Part shown: positions 1 through 15,100 of the stretch, piece by piece | Layout of the letters: each line of letters begins with the position of its first letter | Position numbering within the stretch: position 1 is the stretch's first letter | DNA from: Patiria pectinifera | Lineage: Eukaryota > Echinodermata > Asteroidea > Valvatida > Asterinidae | Assembly (NCBI GenBank): GCA_029964075.1 | Contig: CM057145.1 | Coordinates: 2,108,001 to 2,172,000, forward strand | Length of the DNA: 64,000 nt | Direction of reading: 5' to 3' | Position numbers and translations under genes: made by a program | Notes under the pieces: generated by a model | What the model was told of the DNA's origin: nothing | What the model saw: only the letters and a program-made list of their open reading frames with translations | Database searches by the model: none

Positions 1-64
1 AGGCTATGAATATCATGTACGAATAAATTAGGGGAGCTGTCGCGCAGCCTGGAAAGGAGGAGTG

Positions 65-107
65 ATGTCTGACCGAGAAAGCACTGAGGATCAGTCTCAG
101 GGGCAAG
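65..107 (+). CDS. PURA: Pur-alpha exon 1 (start codon)
   Basis: The ATG at 65 opens a short acidic leader ([14 protein letters not shown]) ending in phase 1 at the donor GTAAAA at 108. The leader is typical of Pur proteins, which begin MADxDS or similar. The in-frame join to exon 2 and the lack of a better upstream start support this start. A six-codon upstream ORF at 6-26 (stop TAA) would precede it if transcription starts upstream of the window. Confidence 0.8.
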
Positions 108-3100
108 GTAAAACACACTAATATTCCAGATTTGCAAAATGCATAATGGTGTTCAAGTACTGAACAGCTTCTGTGTAAAACATCTTGGACATTTGACGTT
201 GTATCATCGAGTTGTTCGCTTTGACAGCACGGGCAGTCAGCTGATTACGTGCATTTACATTGGCCGTGCAGAGGTCATGCAACATGGCCGCGTCACGGAA
301 ATTTAGTGCACAATTCGGCTGAAAATATGAGCCAAAATCTTGCTAACGGAGCTGTGACATCATGCATAAATGATAATTTCTGATGAGAAAAGTATTCAAG
401 AACCATATGGACATGCAGAATATAACATCTTCACGTGCATAAGATAGTGTGAGCTTCCGAAATAACATCGGTAAATCAGCCGCAGCTGCCTTTCCTTCCG
501 TCATGTCCGTGCAAGCGCAGTGTACAAACTACGTGTTTACAAATACAGCCTGGGCAGTGACAGTGTCAGTGTGTGTAGTGGCCAGCAGTGCGTGTATATT
601 GGCATGTATTGTACTGCACATGTACATGGCTGTACTGTTTTTCTATGCATTGCAATGCACCACGGATTGTAATTACATTGCAGCTGTCTTCCAAGTTAAT
701 TTGTGAGATATACTTAAAGTTTAGAACTAAGTTTAATTGCAAACGTACACTGGCATATAAACATAAAGCATATCTCTTGAATTGTGGAAGCTTATTTTAC
801 CGCCTACATTTTTACACTTGTGAGATTTTTACAGAAAAAAATAAGACTGAGTGCTCATTAGCTGCGTTACTACTAACAGTAACAGTGTCAGACCCGTAAA
901 CGTGGTTGTTAATGTTAATGTTATTGACACCACATTTATGGGTCTAACTTGAATACGTAAGTGATGTACATGTACATACTAGTTACTACATACGGTATCA
1001 TTGCGATTAAACCCAAATGCATTTAGTATTTGGCAGTATTGACACCGTCATCACTGCACTATATCCGTGAACATGGCTATTTACATAGCCACGCTCCAGA
1101 GTTGCATAGAAACACTCGACACACAAGATTGTATGGGTACTCGGACCCGGACGGCTCCTACCATTTCGCGCATGCATGACTCGGAGTAGGCCTACAAGCG
1201 CACATCGGGCGTGACCTCAGGAAATCAAAAAATCGGCTCATACATTTGTTGTCGTATCGAGGTCGTTTTTTCCCCTCAAATTTCTTGGCAATGCAAGACC
1301 TTACACTCGTGTGAATGCACAGAAAGTTTCATACCGGTATCATGTAAGTTCTTAAAAATACTGGCAAAATGACATGCTGCGTGATAATTTGAGTGTATTT
1401 GTGCGAGGACAAAGTGTGGCATTTTTTACAATGCCACGTTCACAAGTCTAGCATATTAAGAAAAAAAGACTAGGCTATCAATTTCAACTTGAAAATTTAC
1501 TAAATCGCTCATTCAAATCGTACGGTAAAATTGGCGTACTAGACACTGTTTGGACAAATCACTATTGGAGATGACCCCGCGTGACCTCATACTTCTACGG
1601 TGTGTATCGAAGGAAAGGGGATGTGGCTACTTAAAGAAAAGGAAACTAATACTCAGGGCCCCTTTGAATAAGGTGTTTCATGGTAATATGCCCCATCTTG
1701 TTCACGGGGTAAAAAAGAACGTGCTTTGCTACATGTAGACGCGGACGCATTTTGGAATGAACGCATGATGACTTGCAAAAGTGTTCCATTGATGATGCGT
1801 ACAGCAACACGTGTAAAATTTCCCCGCGGGAAAGATGGCGCATATTACCGTGAATTTTTGCACTTTCATCTTGCCTATACCCATGTTGAAATCAGCATGG
1901 GTCCTCTGTAGGCAAAACTGGGTCCCATCCAGCACGGATAGGCAAGATGGGTCAGCTGTAGATTTTTGATTTTCTACCCATGCAGGTAGAGCCTCTCAAC
2001 CTAGTTCGAGTAACTTGGACCCAACTTATCGCCTTTTTTTTTACATTCGGACATGGTCTGGCGATAGTTGACAAAGGCGATAAGTTGGGTCCTAGTTACT
2101 CGGACTTCTCTCTACCCTGGTCCCCACCAGGGTTCGGAGGCTTGTTTTGCTCGTTTGTTTTGCTCGTTTGTTTTGCTCTGATCCTTATCTGGTCCTGGAT
2201 CTCAGAGATCCTTCCCGAGCTAGGTGGATCAGCCCAACATTCAAAGTGGCGACTTACAAAAGGAAGACTTACGAAAGGACGTACAATGTTAACCGTCTCC
2301 TTGTTTAGTTTTGGCTAGTCACGTGACTTAAGATTTGTATCCTGTTCAGGTGCCTTTTCAGTTTTTAAGCTCTTGCAGGAGCTTCTGGTGGTCGGTCCGT
2401 CGGTATGCTGTCTGTCTGTCCGTCTGCTGTCTGTCCGTCTGCTGTCTGTCTGTCTGTCCTCTAAAATTGATCAGAAATATTTGACCAGTTTTCTGAAGAC
2501 TGGCTTTGTTTCGTTCAATGCGCATGCGTACGTCTAATTTGCATAGTGAGACATTCCCAAAGCGGGCCAGAGCTTATTGTGCACTTGCCCTTGTTATTGA
2601 TACTAGCATACATGTGTAGTACTAGTTCCAAGGATCCAGATTTAAATCCGGACCGAAACTAACGTGCCATTAGTACTGACTGGCACTTTTGACTTAGACT
2701 ACCGGTATACTGACTAACTGACTCCCCAGGTCACCTGTGAATTAAAACAGTTACTATCTTACTGACTGACTGTCACACAGAGTTGTAATGACTCGGTCAA
2801 TGCCTCGACTCGAGTCCGCTCGAGTCACTGTTTTGGTGACTCGACTGGACTCGAGTCCCTTAGAGTATACTATCTTACTGACTGACTGTCACACAGAGTT
2901 GTAATGACTCGGTCAATGCCTCGACTCGAGTCCGACTCGAGTCACTGTTTTTGGTGACTCGACTGGACTCGAGTCCCTTAGGGCAAATGACTCAACTCGA
3001 CTCGAGTCACTTGCGAGCAAATGACTCGACTCGAGTCCCTCATCAGAATGATTCGACTTGACTCGACTCAAGGAAGGCTAATATGACTCGAGTCCTAGAA

Positions 3101-6100
3101 ATAAAAGCAACACTTTGCGAAAATTATTTACAATCACTTACAGTTACGCCGATGCTGTTTTGTTCACGTCACGTTAGAATGTTCGCGAATTATGTGTGCA
3201 AATACATGGTTTGATCAGTGTCCCCATTTGAATGGCGATCAGCTGGCACCCCCTTTTTATTTTCATTAATGAGTCAAATGTGGTCTCACTACATGTACAT
3301 GTAGTAGCCCGAATTTTAAATTAGAAAAGCCATAAGGCGACTGTCTCTCTTGTGTTTATACCGTAGGCCCTAGTGTTCAAATATTTGTGACTCGAATTGA
3401 CTCAAGCTAAATACTTGACTCGACTCGACTTGTCTCGACCACACACTGTGACTCGACTCGACTCAACTCGACCTTCCTGACCTAATGACTCGACTCGACT
3501 CAGTCACTTCTTTCAAATGACTCGACTCTAGTCACAAAAATCAGTGACTCGTTACAACTCTGCTGTCACGTGTGAAGTAGACCACTTTCCAAATGTCTCG
3601 CACTCACTGATTGTCACTTGTTAATTATACTGGTTTACATCTCACACTGACTGACTGTCACGTGTGAATGGACCGATCCAGTAAGCCCCTCCCACTGCGC
3701 ACGTGGGCAAATTAACACGTGCTCCTCTCCAATGCCACGCTGCATTTTCCTGCCGCGCGCACCATACACACGTGCACACATGTCGGACTTTTGTGCACGC
3801 ATGTCGGACATAAATCACGGCTGTTATTGGTCAGAATACCATGGGGCGGTGCTTACTGGATCGGTCCATTAGACTGGCACCACATGTTTCATGTACCATA
3901 CTTTCATGATCCGTGTGTAAGGCAATACATAGTCGAGTCTCCCTGGAAGTTAACAGCGAAAATGGATGTTTCATTCCCATGTTACCCACAGCTTATTCAA
4001 CAAACTTTGTAGCCATTCCGAATCAATCGAGTTGTTATTTCATGTACTCTGGGACCAGCTTAAATAGGCCTGTTAGAAAATTGTTGACGTCAAAAGACTG
4101 GTATACCCCTGAATGCAATACTGTGCAGTATGTAATTTAAATGTCAACAACATAAATAATAATGTCACTCCCGGTCAAAGTACTTAAATTTGGAGGGTAC
4201 AATGTACAAATACGTAGGCCTATGCCCGCTTTAAATTGAACAGTATAGGCCCTATGTTTTTAATGAATGATTTTGAATCTAAACCTGAGTTTTTGCTTTT
4301 GAACGGCGAACAGAGTACAATGAGTTTAGTCCTGTTCATGTAGTTTTCGCTGGCATGCAACTCTTTCTCAGATCAGCTGATTTTCTCATTTTTACTTCAC
4401 ACAAATTAAAAAATTGCAAAACGCTGCGTAATGTATTGGAAAGCTTGGACTTTCCTTGTTTTTGTTTGGTTAATTCCCAGTTACACGCCTGTTTTTGTAA
4501 TCAGCAATTCTTGTGAATTTTCTTAAATTACTTGCGACTGAATGTTCCAGGCATATATTGAACAGTGAATACTTTTCCATTATAATTACCTAATGCTCTG
4601 TATACTCACACATTTGCCATCACATGCATGCCCCCTTTAAAGATTGCCCAATAATCCTTCGTCTGTAATGAAACTGATAGCGATCGTGAACTTGTTGGAC
4701 GTAGCATTAAGTGTGTGTGCATTATGGTGTATGTAAGTATGCCGTGGCATAATCAGCCATTAAGCTATCAAAAAAATTTAACATAACATCGTACACATTG
4801 CCTCAATACACGTACTGTCTAAACTGCACATGGACAAGTCTGAACTTGCAAGCTCAAACTCCGTTTCTTAAAGAAAAAAATACTATCAGCAATTTGCCTA
4901 TTGGGATGCTATCTCAAAAAGCTTGACGCAGTTTGAGAGTGGAGTAAATGTATTTAAACACACATTCATACATTTTTATTGCACAAGTTTGTCTTGTAAT
5001 TAAAATTGGTTATTGCCCCCTTTGATGGGATGTACATTTCTGAAGGTTCATATTTTTGGAGGGGGCTTGGTATTTTGTGATCCATGAATACCTGACAAAG
5101 GAATCTTGTTTGTTTGTTTTTTTGGATGTACATTTCTGAAGTTTCATTTTTTTTGGAGGGGGCTTGGTATTTTGTGATCCATGAATACCTGACAAAAGGA
5201 ATCTTGTTTGTTTGTTTTTTTGGATGTACATTTCTGAAGTTTCATATATTTTTTTGGGGGGGGGGGGCTTGGTATTTTGTGATCCATGAATACCTGACAA
5301 AAGGAATCTTGTTTGTTTGTTTTTTTGGATGTACATTTCTGAAGTTTCATATTTTTGGGGGGGGGGGGGCTTGGTATTTTGTGATCCATGAATACCTGAC
5401 AAAAGGAATCTTGTTTGTTTGTTTTTTTGGATGTACATTTCGGAAGTTTCATTTTTTTGGGGGGGGCTTGGTATTTTGTGATCCATGAATACCTGACAAA
5501 AGGAATCTTGTTTGTTTGTTTTTTTGGATGTACATTTCGGAAGTTTCATATTTTTGGAGGGGGCTTGGTATTTTGTGATCCATGAATACCTGACAAAAGG
5601 AATCTTGTTTGTTTTTCTGTTTTTTGGTTTGGTGTGGTTTTTTTTTTTGGGGGGGGGTTCTCTCTAATACTAGACTGGGATACATTCGTACAACATTGAA
5701 TCATCAATTCATTCTGCATTTTTCTGTGCTGTTTTTCGTTGCACGGTGCGGCAAGACCGCACTGCCACAAAATGAAGCAAGCATTTCTAAAAATGCAGGA
5801 CGATGCAATTAACATAACAAGTACAATCAACTGTTCATTCTTCATTAATTTGCTATGCTATTCACAGTGCTATGGGCATTGCTGTGAGGCACGGCAAGAC
5901 CGCACTGCCGACAAACTCACACAAAATGATGCAAGCATTTCTAGAAATGCAAGGCGATGAACAAGGGTTGAGTGATACCATAACTGTTAATTTTTTTTTT
6001 GGGGGGGGGCGGAGAAATAAAAAAAAAATAATAAATCTGCGTAATTTTTAGGTTGGGTGGGTATAAACCAGAAACACCTTTTTTTTCTCTTAGCCTTAAT

Positions 6101-9100
6101 TTACAGAATATTTTTTTTTTTTAGATTTGGTTTGCTGTAGACCTAATAAGATTTTTTTTATTGTGCAATAATTTGTTGATTATTAGGCCTAATCACTCTG
6201 CTGTACTTAAACAAAAAAAGTATATTAATTAATTAATGGAGAGAGTGAAGTCATTGAAATCAAGATCGTGTGTAGGCCTACCCACTGGCAAAGGAGCAGT
6301 GCATGATTTGTTATTGCCCTGGAAAAACCTCAGTCTAAATGCAGACCTGAACAGGGTTCATGTAGAGGTGACATTAGCAATTATTAATGAGTGTGTGATG
6401 TTTGTATGCTGATGTGCCTTGTAGTTTTGCGTTCTAGTTTGGCTCTAATTCTTACAGGATTGCAAAAAAATACACGGTATTTTAAAAATGGTGACTGCTC
6501 TATGTTCCGACACGGTCCGACAACCTAGATTGTGTTACTCCCGGTTAGGGTTAGGGTTACATGTAGGAATAGGAATACACATGTATACATGTGCAGTCGG
6601 AACATAGGGGTGTCGGAACATAGAGGTGTAACCTTAAAAACATCCATTTTAAGAATAGGTTGAAAATTGTATTCACTAACGAGACACTTAAATTTTAAAA
6701 GGTAGGGCACACCTTTACTGTGCATACATGTACATGTACATGTACATGTGCTTGTACTAATGTAGGTGTACATTTGCACATACATGTACAGTATACATGT
6801 ACAACCTGGGTAAAGGTAGATACATGTAGTGCAGCCTTCCTACGTCCTATGAGTATTTAATGTTGCGTAATAGCAATTAAATGTGTGTGTGAGGGTAAAA
6901 CTGGTGTAGTGTGAATTAAAGGACTCTAATTAAATATGGACTCATTGGTAGTATTGCGCATGCCTAATTGCAGATAATTAGGAGAGTGACCAGTCATAAT
7001 TGAAGCTTTAAACTTAAGTGTCAGATTTCATAGGGGTCTGATTTTCATATGACACTGGAATTGTTTTTGTTTTTTTATGCACATCAGTTTTGTCAATACA
7101 TGGAGAAATCTCTGTAGCTTATTTTACTCCGATTTTGATGTTAGATGTTTGATGTTTTGTGCACAATTTTGTCTAACGTCTAAGTGCATGATGTGCAGCC
7201 ACATCTCCATGAAGGCAAATTGAATGCATGGAAATTGAGACTTTAAGAATAGACAGTGGACTAATGATTCATTTTCCAGTTCGGTACGATGAAGTTAAAC
7301 TTAAAGGTTATTTGGGATAAAATGGAACAGTGATGTTTATACGCCCACACACATTCTGTTCGTAATTAAAGCAGGAGCATTGTGCGCGTTCATGTGAAAT
7401 CCCGAATGTGACCCATATTATTGTGCGCATGCTGCACAGTTCAAATTTACCGAGCTGGCTTATTGTCATGATTGTGCCATTTGGATTTTTTTGTTTAACA
7501 GCTGTTCAATTTACTGCCGTAAAATGAAGAGAAAAAAAGAAGAAACAGAATTTTGCAACTTGTTTGAGACAAATGTTGTGCTTTGAAATTGATCAGAGAT
7601 TTTCTCCATTTGTTTTACACAGGTTACATTGTTCTATAGACCTACCTTTGTTTTCCTTCAAAGTGTAGTGTAACTCAAAGCTGACCAGTTAGCCCAAGGG
7701 GATCGTTGACCATCAGCATAAATTATTCATGATCTCAGAATAACTTAATAATTGAGCAAGTTGTACCGGTATCTCCTCCCTGAAGTGCTGCAGGACTGGT
7801 TTTTTGGGTGTTTTTTTTTTTCAAGATCGTTTGTACCGTCCTGGAGGTGTGTGTTTTTCTTCAGCAAGGATGAGCCTTGTCTAATTTGTTAATAATGTTC
7901 GAGCAGTTTAAAGGGAATGTACATCATTGGCTTTCACTGTAATTTTCAGAAATGAACTAATTGAGGGGTTAGTATAATAGATCAAAATATTGTTACACTG
8001 ACATGTTTGAAGTTTTGTGTCCGAAAAGGCTCGAAAAAAAACAAGAAAAACAAAAATGTTCAAGTAGTCTGGTTCCCTGACTCCACTAAAGATGAAATGG
8101 ATCAAATTATAGATGCCGGAAAATTGTAAGGTAAGGGAACCAGTCTAGCTGGCCTGCACCCATTCATGAACATGTAACCAATAGCAAACACAATTTGAAC
8201 TGAAACAAATGGTAAATATGGAGCAGTAGTTGAACAATAGTTAGGTTTTCCCAATGGTGGTCGGCCGACCACCGTTGGAAATGTATACAAAAATAACATT
8301 TTCTTGAAAATGACATCACACCAGGTACCGTAATTTTACAGAATGCTTGTGACTGTCATTTACCAACATCCTAGTAAGGTTTTTTGTAAAAACTTGGTGG
8401 TTTTATTTGTTGATGTTTGCAAATGTTGTATATTCCCTTTAACCCTAGTACATGTAGTAACTACCATAGTTACTCTGCTAACATGAGGTTTCTTGATATG
8501 GGTGTCCGTTTCGCAGGGGTCCAAGAACTGGCCAGCAAGAGTCTCACTGTGCAGACCAAAAGATACTACATCGATGTCAAGCAAAACAGGAGAGGAAAGT
8601 TCATTAAAATTGCCGAGGTAGGTATGGCTTCAAATGAGTTTTTGATGACGGTTGATTTTGATATTCTCATGTAGGGACTAGAAACTCACGGAATCAGGTA
8701 CCGGTAGGCACTGCAAAGCCAATGGTCCGGGCAGGATTTGAACCGGGCCCATAGCAATGGAAGGTAAGGAAAGTAATCACTGTGCCAACCAGCACCCGAT
8801 TTCACGAAACTCATCGTAACTTACGATGCATTCGCAGCGCTGCGACGCATCGTATCCCTATGACGCGTCGCAGCTGCGCTTCCTGCGATCCATTTCACAA
8901 AACACATCATAAGTGGGAAGCGTCGTATGTGTACTTATAGCACAATTCGGTGACTGTTTTATGTATTAAGTCAGCATACAGTAGATAGTCGTCTGGTATT
9001 CAACAAAGAGTCGTCGGATATCCGCTCGAAATTTTTTAAAACGTAGGACAAAATGGCGGCCGTGCGATGCAATTTTAAAGGAAAACGAGCTCTCAGTGGA

Positions 9101-12100
9101 CTGTGTAGCTACTTTGAAATTTGAACTGCAACATTCCAGGCTAATTCATAATTATTCAATGAATTTTCTATTTACAACTTTACACACATTGCCTCGGTAT
9201 TATAATCTTGTTTATGTGATGTGTATGGCACAAAACTGGCTAAAAACGGACTCTTCTTATCTTTATACCACTAGACACGTCGTAGCTTGGGACGTGTTTT
9301 AAGCCGTTGTCAAGGAACTTACGAAGCGTTCAACACATCGCAACTTTCGTGAAATGGATGATACGACGCGTCGCGAGTTGCGACGTGTTACACGTCGTAA
9401 CTCGAGTTGCGACGCGTCGCAGCGCTTCTTGAAATCGGGTGCTAACTCTTCAACTGACTAGGAAGCTGTGACCTCGTAGTCTGGAGCATTGAGTACATGC
9501 TCTGAGGGTAATTCTGCAGGGTGTGGGTTCGATTCCAGCCTGGGGTTAAGGTGTGTGTGCCCTTGGGCAAGGCACTGTGTCACTCATTGCTTCTCCCCAC
9601 CTAGCAGTAAATGGGTGCCAAAGTATTGTGATTGATTGTAGCTGCTTTGCACCCGTAATGGCAGCATTGAGCTGTATACTCCCCAGGAGCTTTGATTGTC
9701 TTTGGAATTTTGCAGTGACCCAATCAGCAGGGTAATAATATGGATACGTTCGCTTTATAAATACACGTCATTATTATAATGAAGGAAGGATAAAGGGTTT
9801 CCTTCATACATGGACAGTCGACTCTCGTTAGTACAAACTCTGTTAATACAAAATTCTGGTTATAACAAACATAAGGCCTTGGTCCCGACTGTGCATTTAT
9901 GTGCACAGTGAATGGGACTGATGTTCCTCTTATTACAAAATTCTGAGATAAAAATTTGGCTAGGTTAGTTCGAACGAGTTTGTACTAAGGAGACTCGACT
10001 GTAGTTCAAAGGTCATAGTGACCATTGTGAAGAATGATTTTGGGCGCATATCAGATGTATTCCACGTTTTTAACACGTCCCCTGGACTTGTAAAAATGTA
10101 CATGTAGGTTAGACAGGTGTGGTTTGTTTCTTACGACTACGATTAAGCAATGGCTATGCATAGATTTTGAAATCAAAGGTCAAGGCCAAAAATTGATGTT
10201 ATGGTCCAAAAATAGATTCCGGTCTCTTCACCTTAAATACCGGTACTGTTTACACAAGAGTTGGCAAATACATAGAGTAGAGTTTTTGTTAACAAATCTT
10301 TCATAAAAGCGAAAGCTCATTATTTATTTTTTTAACGAGTCCGTATACAGTCCAAATGATACATGTAGTGCATTGTGTGATTATTTCGGTTCTTTGTTTT
10401 TTCTTTGAATTCTTCAGATGGGGGCCAGCGGCGGCAAGAATAGGTTAACGCTTGCCATGTCTGCCGCGGCGGCGTTACGTGATCACATGACAGATTTCAG
10501 TGAGCACTACGCCCAGCTCGGCCCTCCCAACCCGGACAACCCACCGGAAGATGGCCGGCTCAAGAGCGAAGTCATCATCAATGAAAACAAGCGTTATTAC
10601 CTTGATCTCAAAGAAAATAACAGGGGCAGATTTCTAAAGGTAAAAAAGCTTGCAGATTTGATACTTCACCCTTACTACTCCTTATTCACTGATCAGGCCA
10701 CACAAAAAAAAGTCTCCGGTTTCTTGTTTGCGCACGCATCGCCGAAGCCATGCCCGTCATCAAAATGAAAAAGTTGTTGTTTTTTTTTCAATGAAAGATG
10801 ATGTCTCAAACCGCCAAACTCACTGGTTTGACTGGAATCTTGCTGCTGCACAATTTTAACGTGTTTTTAGATGGGGTTACAATCGAGAATAAACTTTATG
10901 TGGCCTCTCTGGACCCCCATATATTTCCACAAAGTTAAGTCGGGCACCATTTGCAGTCTTCAGCCGACATTTGAAGAAGAACAAACGGTAAAAAAAAATA
11001 AATAAAAGCCGCGTCCCCGCACCACTTTTTGGGCAAGCTCCATACCAGAAAACTGAAGACTTTTTTTTTTTTGGCCTTAACCCTTACCTTGCTGAATGCA
11101 ACAGAATGCACCAGTGGTAAAAAGTTGTTGCAAGTTGTTGCATTTAACAGAGTCCTGATCTGATGCATTCTACCCCTGCATTCCGTTGCATTTGGCAGGG
11201 TACCGGTAGGTACTTGGCACCAAGGCTGGCATGTGTTAGTTCACTACATTCTGTTGTATTTGTCAGGGTTCCTAGAGAATACCCCGTGTGAGGGTTAATG
11301 CAAGACAACCGCCTCTTGACCTCTACCGGTAGATTTTGACCAATCAGCGGGCGCTTTCTATATCGGGTCTTCAGTCATTCACCCCGTCATACACATCGAT
11401 AAATAAAACCTAGACACGACAATAATACGCTGTGAATTGAGCAAACAAAGGCTGCTGTCACGCGCTCTGTCTTATGTTACGCGATACACATACGCTGCGC
11501 TAAGCTTGTCTAAGTTTTATAGATCTATGCCCGGCTGTTGTTGTATTACAAAAACACTGCATTCGAATTGACCAATCAAAACTTTAGTCCAGTTTTTCGG
11601 AATGAAATGACGTAACGATTTAGTAAAGTCAACTCCAATTGGCTGGCGCACAGGTTCAAATTTGCATGCTTAGATATATCAGACGTTTGACCGGAAACAG
11701 GGCTCTGTGGAGAACGGGTGATACTCAGACTAAACCCTCCTGAGCCCAATTTGACTGACTGTGCTAGCCACGGAATTCCGTGCTTATGATAGCCATTCTG
11801 TGCTAACCACGCTAGCAAAACAAATGTGCTAATCCCGTCAGCACTTGATGTGAGCAAGCGCGAAAGCCCAAATTTCTTGCTAACCCGAAAAATCTGCTAA
11901 CTGTAAATGTTTGCTAAAAGGTAAGTAAAAGCAAGGATTTTTCCCTAACAGTAATAAGCAGAGCCATGAAAATCAATTTAATTGCAAATTGCCTCAGAGT
12001 CGGTGGTGGTCATTTTTTTTTTTTCCTAGTGGGACTAGCGCTTAAACTTATTGTCCCGAAATGGGCAGTTTATGCACTGATGTTGATGGCCCAGTGCAAC

Positions 12101-15100
12101 ACGATTCCACAGACTACGTTCTACACCTATTGCATTATTATTTGTGTTCCATCTGCCAGGGTGAGGATTAAAGGAAATGTACAAAATTCATGGAAATCCA
12201 GACACAACTTCCTTTCCTTTCACACTCTTTTTATAGCCAAACAATTAAATGCCGGCTAAGTTCCCAATTTCTGAGCAGTTTTAACACAGAAGAGGGTACC
12301 CTACTATTGTGATAACTACATTTCAAAAAGGCTAACCGCACGAAGGTTGGTTAACCCTAACTACCCCAACTCCATCAAAATCCACCTCCCCATTTTGGTG
12401 GACCTTGGGGGACTTCCAAAAGGTCTGGCGTGACTAAATACTGATGGAGTATGATGGACTTGGGCCTAATGGCCTGAAGCAGTGCTAGGGGTATCCGATT
12501 GATTTGCCTAGTTTCCTGTACTGCTATTGTGATAAAAGCCATGTTTAGCAAGTCCATGAATGCGAACAGTGCGTCAGTGGTGGATTCCATTATGTCATGT
12601 ACATTTTTGTATTCGACGCACAGTGATGGAATTTGATGGACTTGGTCCAGTTCCTAGTAAAAGACGCTAGGGAGTTGGTTAAACCTTTATATTTGTGATT
12701 TTGTTGACAAACCACACAGGTTTCACAAACCGTCAATAGAGCACGGCGTACCCAGATAGCCCTCCCAGCCCAAGGCTTGGTAGAATTCAAGAATGCCCTG
12801 ACGGAGCTACTAGATGAATTCGGAACTGAAAACGGCTCAGGTAGTAGTCATTTCTTTCTGACATTTTTGAGAAAACTTAAGTAGAATAACAAGCAATTTT
12901 CAAAATGTTGTTTTGTTATTCTACCTATATTTTATTTTCAAAGGACAAATATGTGATGGTCCTATCGCCAATTATAACACCTCACCCACAGATTCTGTGT
13001 CTTGATTGGCCGAGAGCGAGTCACATGTTACTTTCTAATTTTGCACGGCCAAAAGTACTATGCGCATAGCAACCAAAGTACTATACCATTAGCAACCAAA
13101 GTACTATTTCCACGGCGCGGTATTTGTGTGCAAACGCATGCTGGTGTGCGCGTTGTGCGTAGCGCGTATTATTCCAAAGAGAGCGCGCCGCAGACTTGGG
13201 TTCAAACATTTCTTGAAGGGGTTGTTTCGAAGAGAGAAATACATTTTCCACCAATTTTGTATTGAAATTGAAGTTTATTTCAGCTGTGTTCAGATTTAAA
13301 TAATTTAAAATATTAAAATCAAGCAGAATCTGTAGGTGAAGTGTTATAAAACAAATATTGAATGCTTTATCTCGTGGTGAAGTAAAACTAGCCTCCCTCG
13401 GTGATCCATGGAGCATTCTATTTTCCCTCGGCTTCGCCTCAGGAAAATAGAATGGTCCATGGATCACCTCGGGACGCTAGTTTTACTACACCACTCAAAG
13501 CATTCAATATTTGTATAATATCTTTTCATGACATACTCTGACTGTGTGCCAAGTGTCATGCTTACAAGTATACTCAAAGTAACAATCACTGCACCTACCG
13601 GTATATCTGCTGTACTACATGCGTAGATGGTCATTCGATAAATTTGGGGTTTTCTTTTTGTTTTCATGGAGTACCGAAGTGTGACCTCATTTAGAACCAG
13701 AAAGCGTAGTGCAAACGAATGGAGTACGCGCACGTGTTGGTTCAGGGGCTGAATCACGCGCTGTAATGTATTTCACACACATTTTGTGCACGTGACGTAT
13801 TCACTTCGGTACTCCATTGCATCTGACATCTATGATCTTGTAATTCTGGCTGCACTCCTTCATGCAGTTGTCATCTAAGAGTGATTGTGAATAGCAAACT
13901 ACCGGCCAAGAAAATACAACAATTGAAGTCATTCTTAATGAGACTTGCATGCAAGGTACCTATGAAAACAGAGACAGGACAATGTCACATTTTGTACCTT
14001 AAATTTATGGACCAATCCGGTGGCAGCCATTTTCTGCAGTGGCACATTAAGGCTGGCATGAGTTACGCTCATGCACTCTGGACTCCTTCGACGCAGTGAT
14101 ACCCCCACGCGAGGGCGCAACCACTGCGGCAAATGGGAACTGCCGTTTTGTTCGAATTGATACCGACGGTCCTATTTACATAAAATGGCCACGCCCCCAT
14201 TGCTACAAAATGACCAAGACATTTGTGAGAGAGCGTAAAAAATAAATTGCCGATATGCAAGGGCACTACAGAACATTGGAACTATAGCTCTTGATTACTG
14301 ACGCCTTGAGCCAAGACTAGTCAGGTACAGACATGTACCGGTATGTGATTTTGGTTTCGTTTGTTTCACATGTTCAGCTGAAGTCCAGCCTGAATTACCG
14401 GATAATCGCTTCATCAGAGTAGAAAATAAAAACTTCTATTTTGATATTGGCAACAACTACAGAGGCATCTTCATGCGCGTCAGTGAAGTACAGGTGAGCT
14501 GTAAACTAATCCGTGTCGGGCTTGAGCTGGTAAGGCCAAAAAAAAATAAGTCGGTCTCTGGTCAGCGCGTGCGTCGATTTTAATCATGCGCGTCGATCTT
14601 TTTTTTTCTCCAAAATGTTCCGCGGTAGCTCCAACAGCGCCCTCCATTTCCGCACCTCCTCAATTTTTTTTTATCAAAGAGCACCAAGGAATGGGAAATT
14701 GCACCCAGGCAAATGATCGAAAGCACCAAGGCAAATTATGGAGGACACCAATGTACATGAGGACACCAAAAAAGCAAAATAGTACCCACCTTGTCCGTAC
14801 AATCCAAGCTTGGAGAAAAAAAAAAAGCAAAAAAAAAAATAAAAGCTGCGTGGCCGCGTCAATTCCGGAACTTTGGTCTGACCAGAGACCGAATATTTAT
14901 TTTTTTTGGCCTAATAGACAATGTGATATTTGTTTTCAAATAGGTCCCCTACGGATCATCCACGTGCATCGGCACTTTGAGCTTCAACTTGCATAACGTG
15001 CATCGGCTGCATCATATTTCGAACACATTTCGAGCAACAAGCGCGCTTGTTTGGAACATTTTCAACACTGCGCAATGTGCCCTTGATTGCGTTAAATACG

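Larger units (their letters stand above)
108..8516 (+). other. Pur-alpha intron 1 (8.4 kb, repeat-filled)
   Basis: No coding exon is supported between 108 and 8516. It holds a hairpin near 2.0 kb, CTGT microsatellites, a hAT-like element, a 200-bp inverted-terminal-repeat element, a 96-105-bp tandem array, ACATGT runs and a TTAA-flanked MITE. The remaining AT-rich DNA shows no recognisable signal. Confidence 0.75.

Noticed and set aside
5010..5549. 179-codon minus-strand ORF
   Set aside because: It is composed only of the 96-105-bp tandem unit with homopolymer Lys and Pro runs; no start context or homology.
5026..5625. CRISPR-like array
   Set aside because: The units are contiguous repeats with no unique spacers, and this is animal DNA.
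6541..6560. Telomere-like GGTTAGGGTTAGGGTTA
   Set aside because: Only about two and a half repeats inside unique DNA; not a telomere or a clear fusion point.
10935..11168. 77-codon minus-strand ORF and its relative at 61571-61939
   Set aside because: Both lie largely in the family B MITE and reflect its shared sequence, not a protein.
12330..12690. Possible TTAA-type element with GGTTGGTTAACC and GGTTAAACC ends
   Set aside because: The terminal similarity is short and the interior pairing too weak to support a call.
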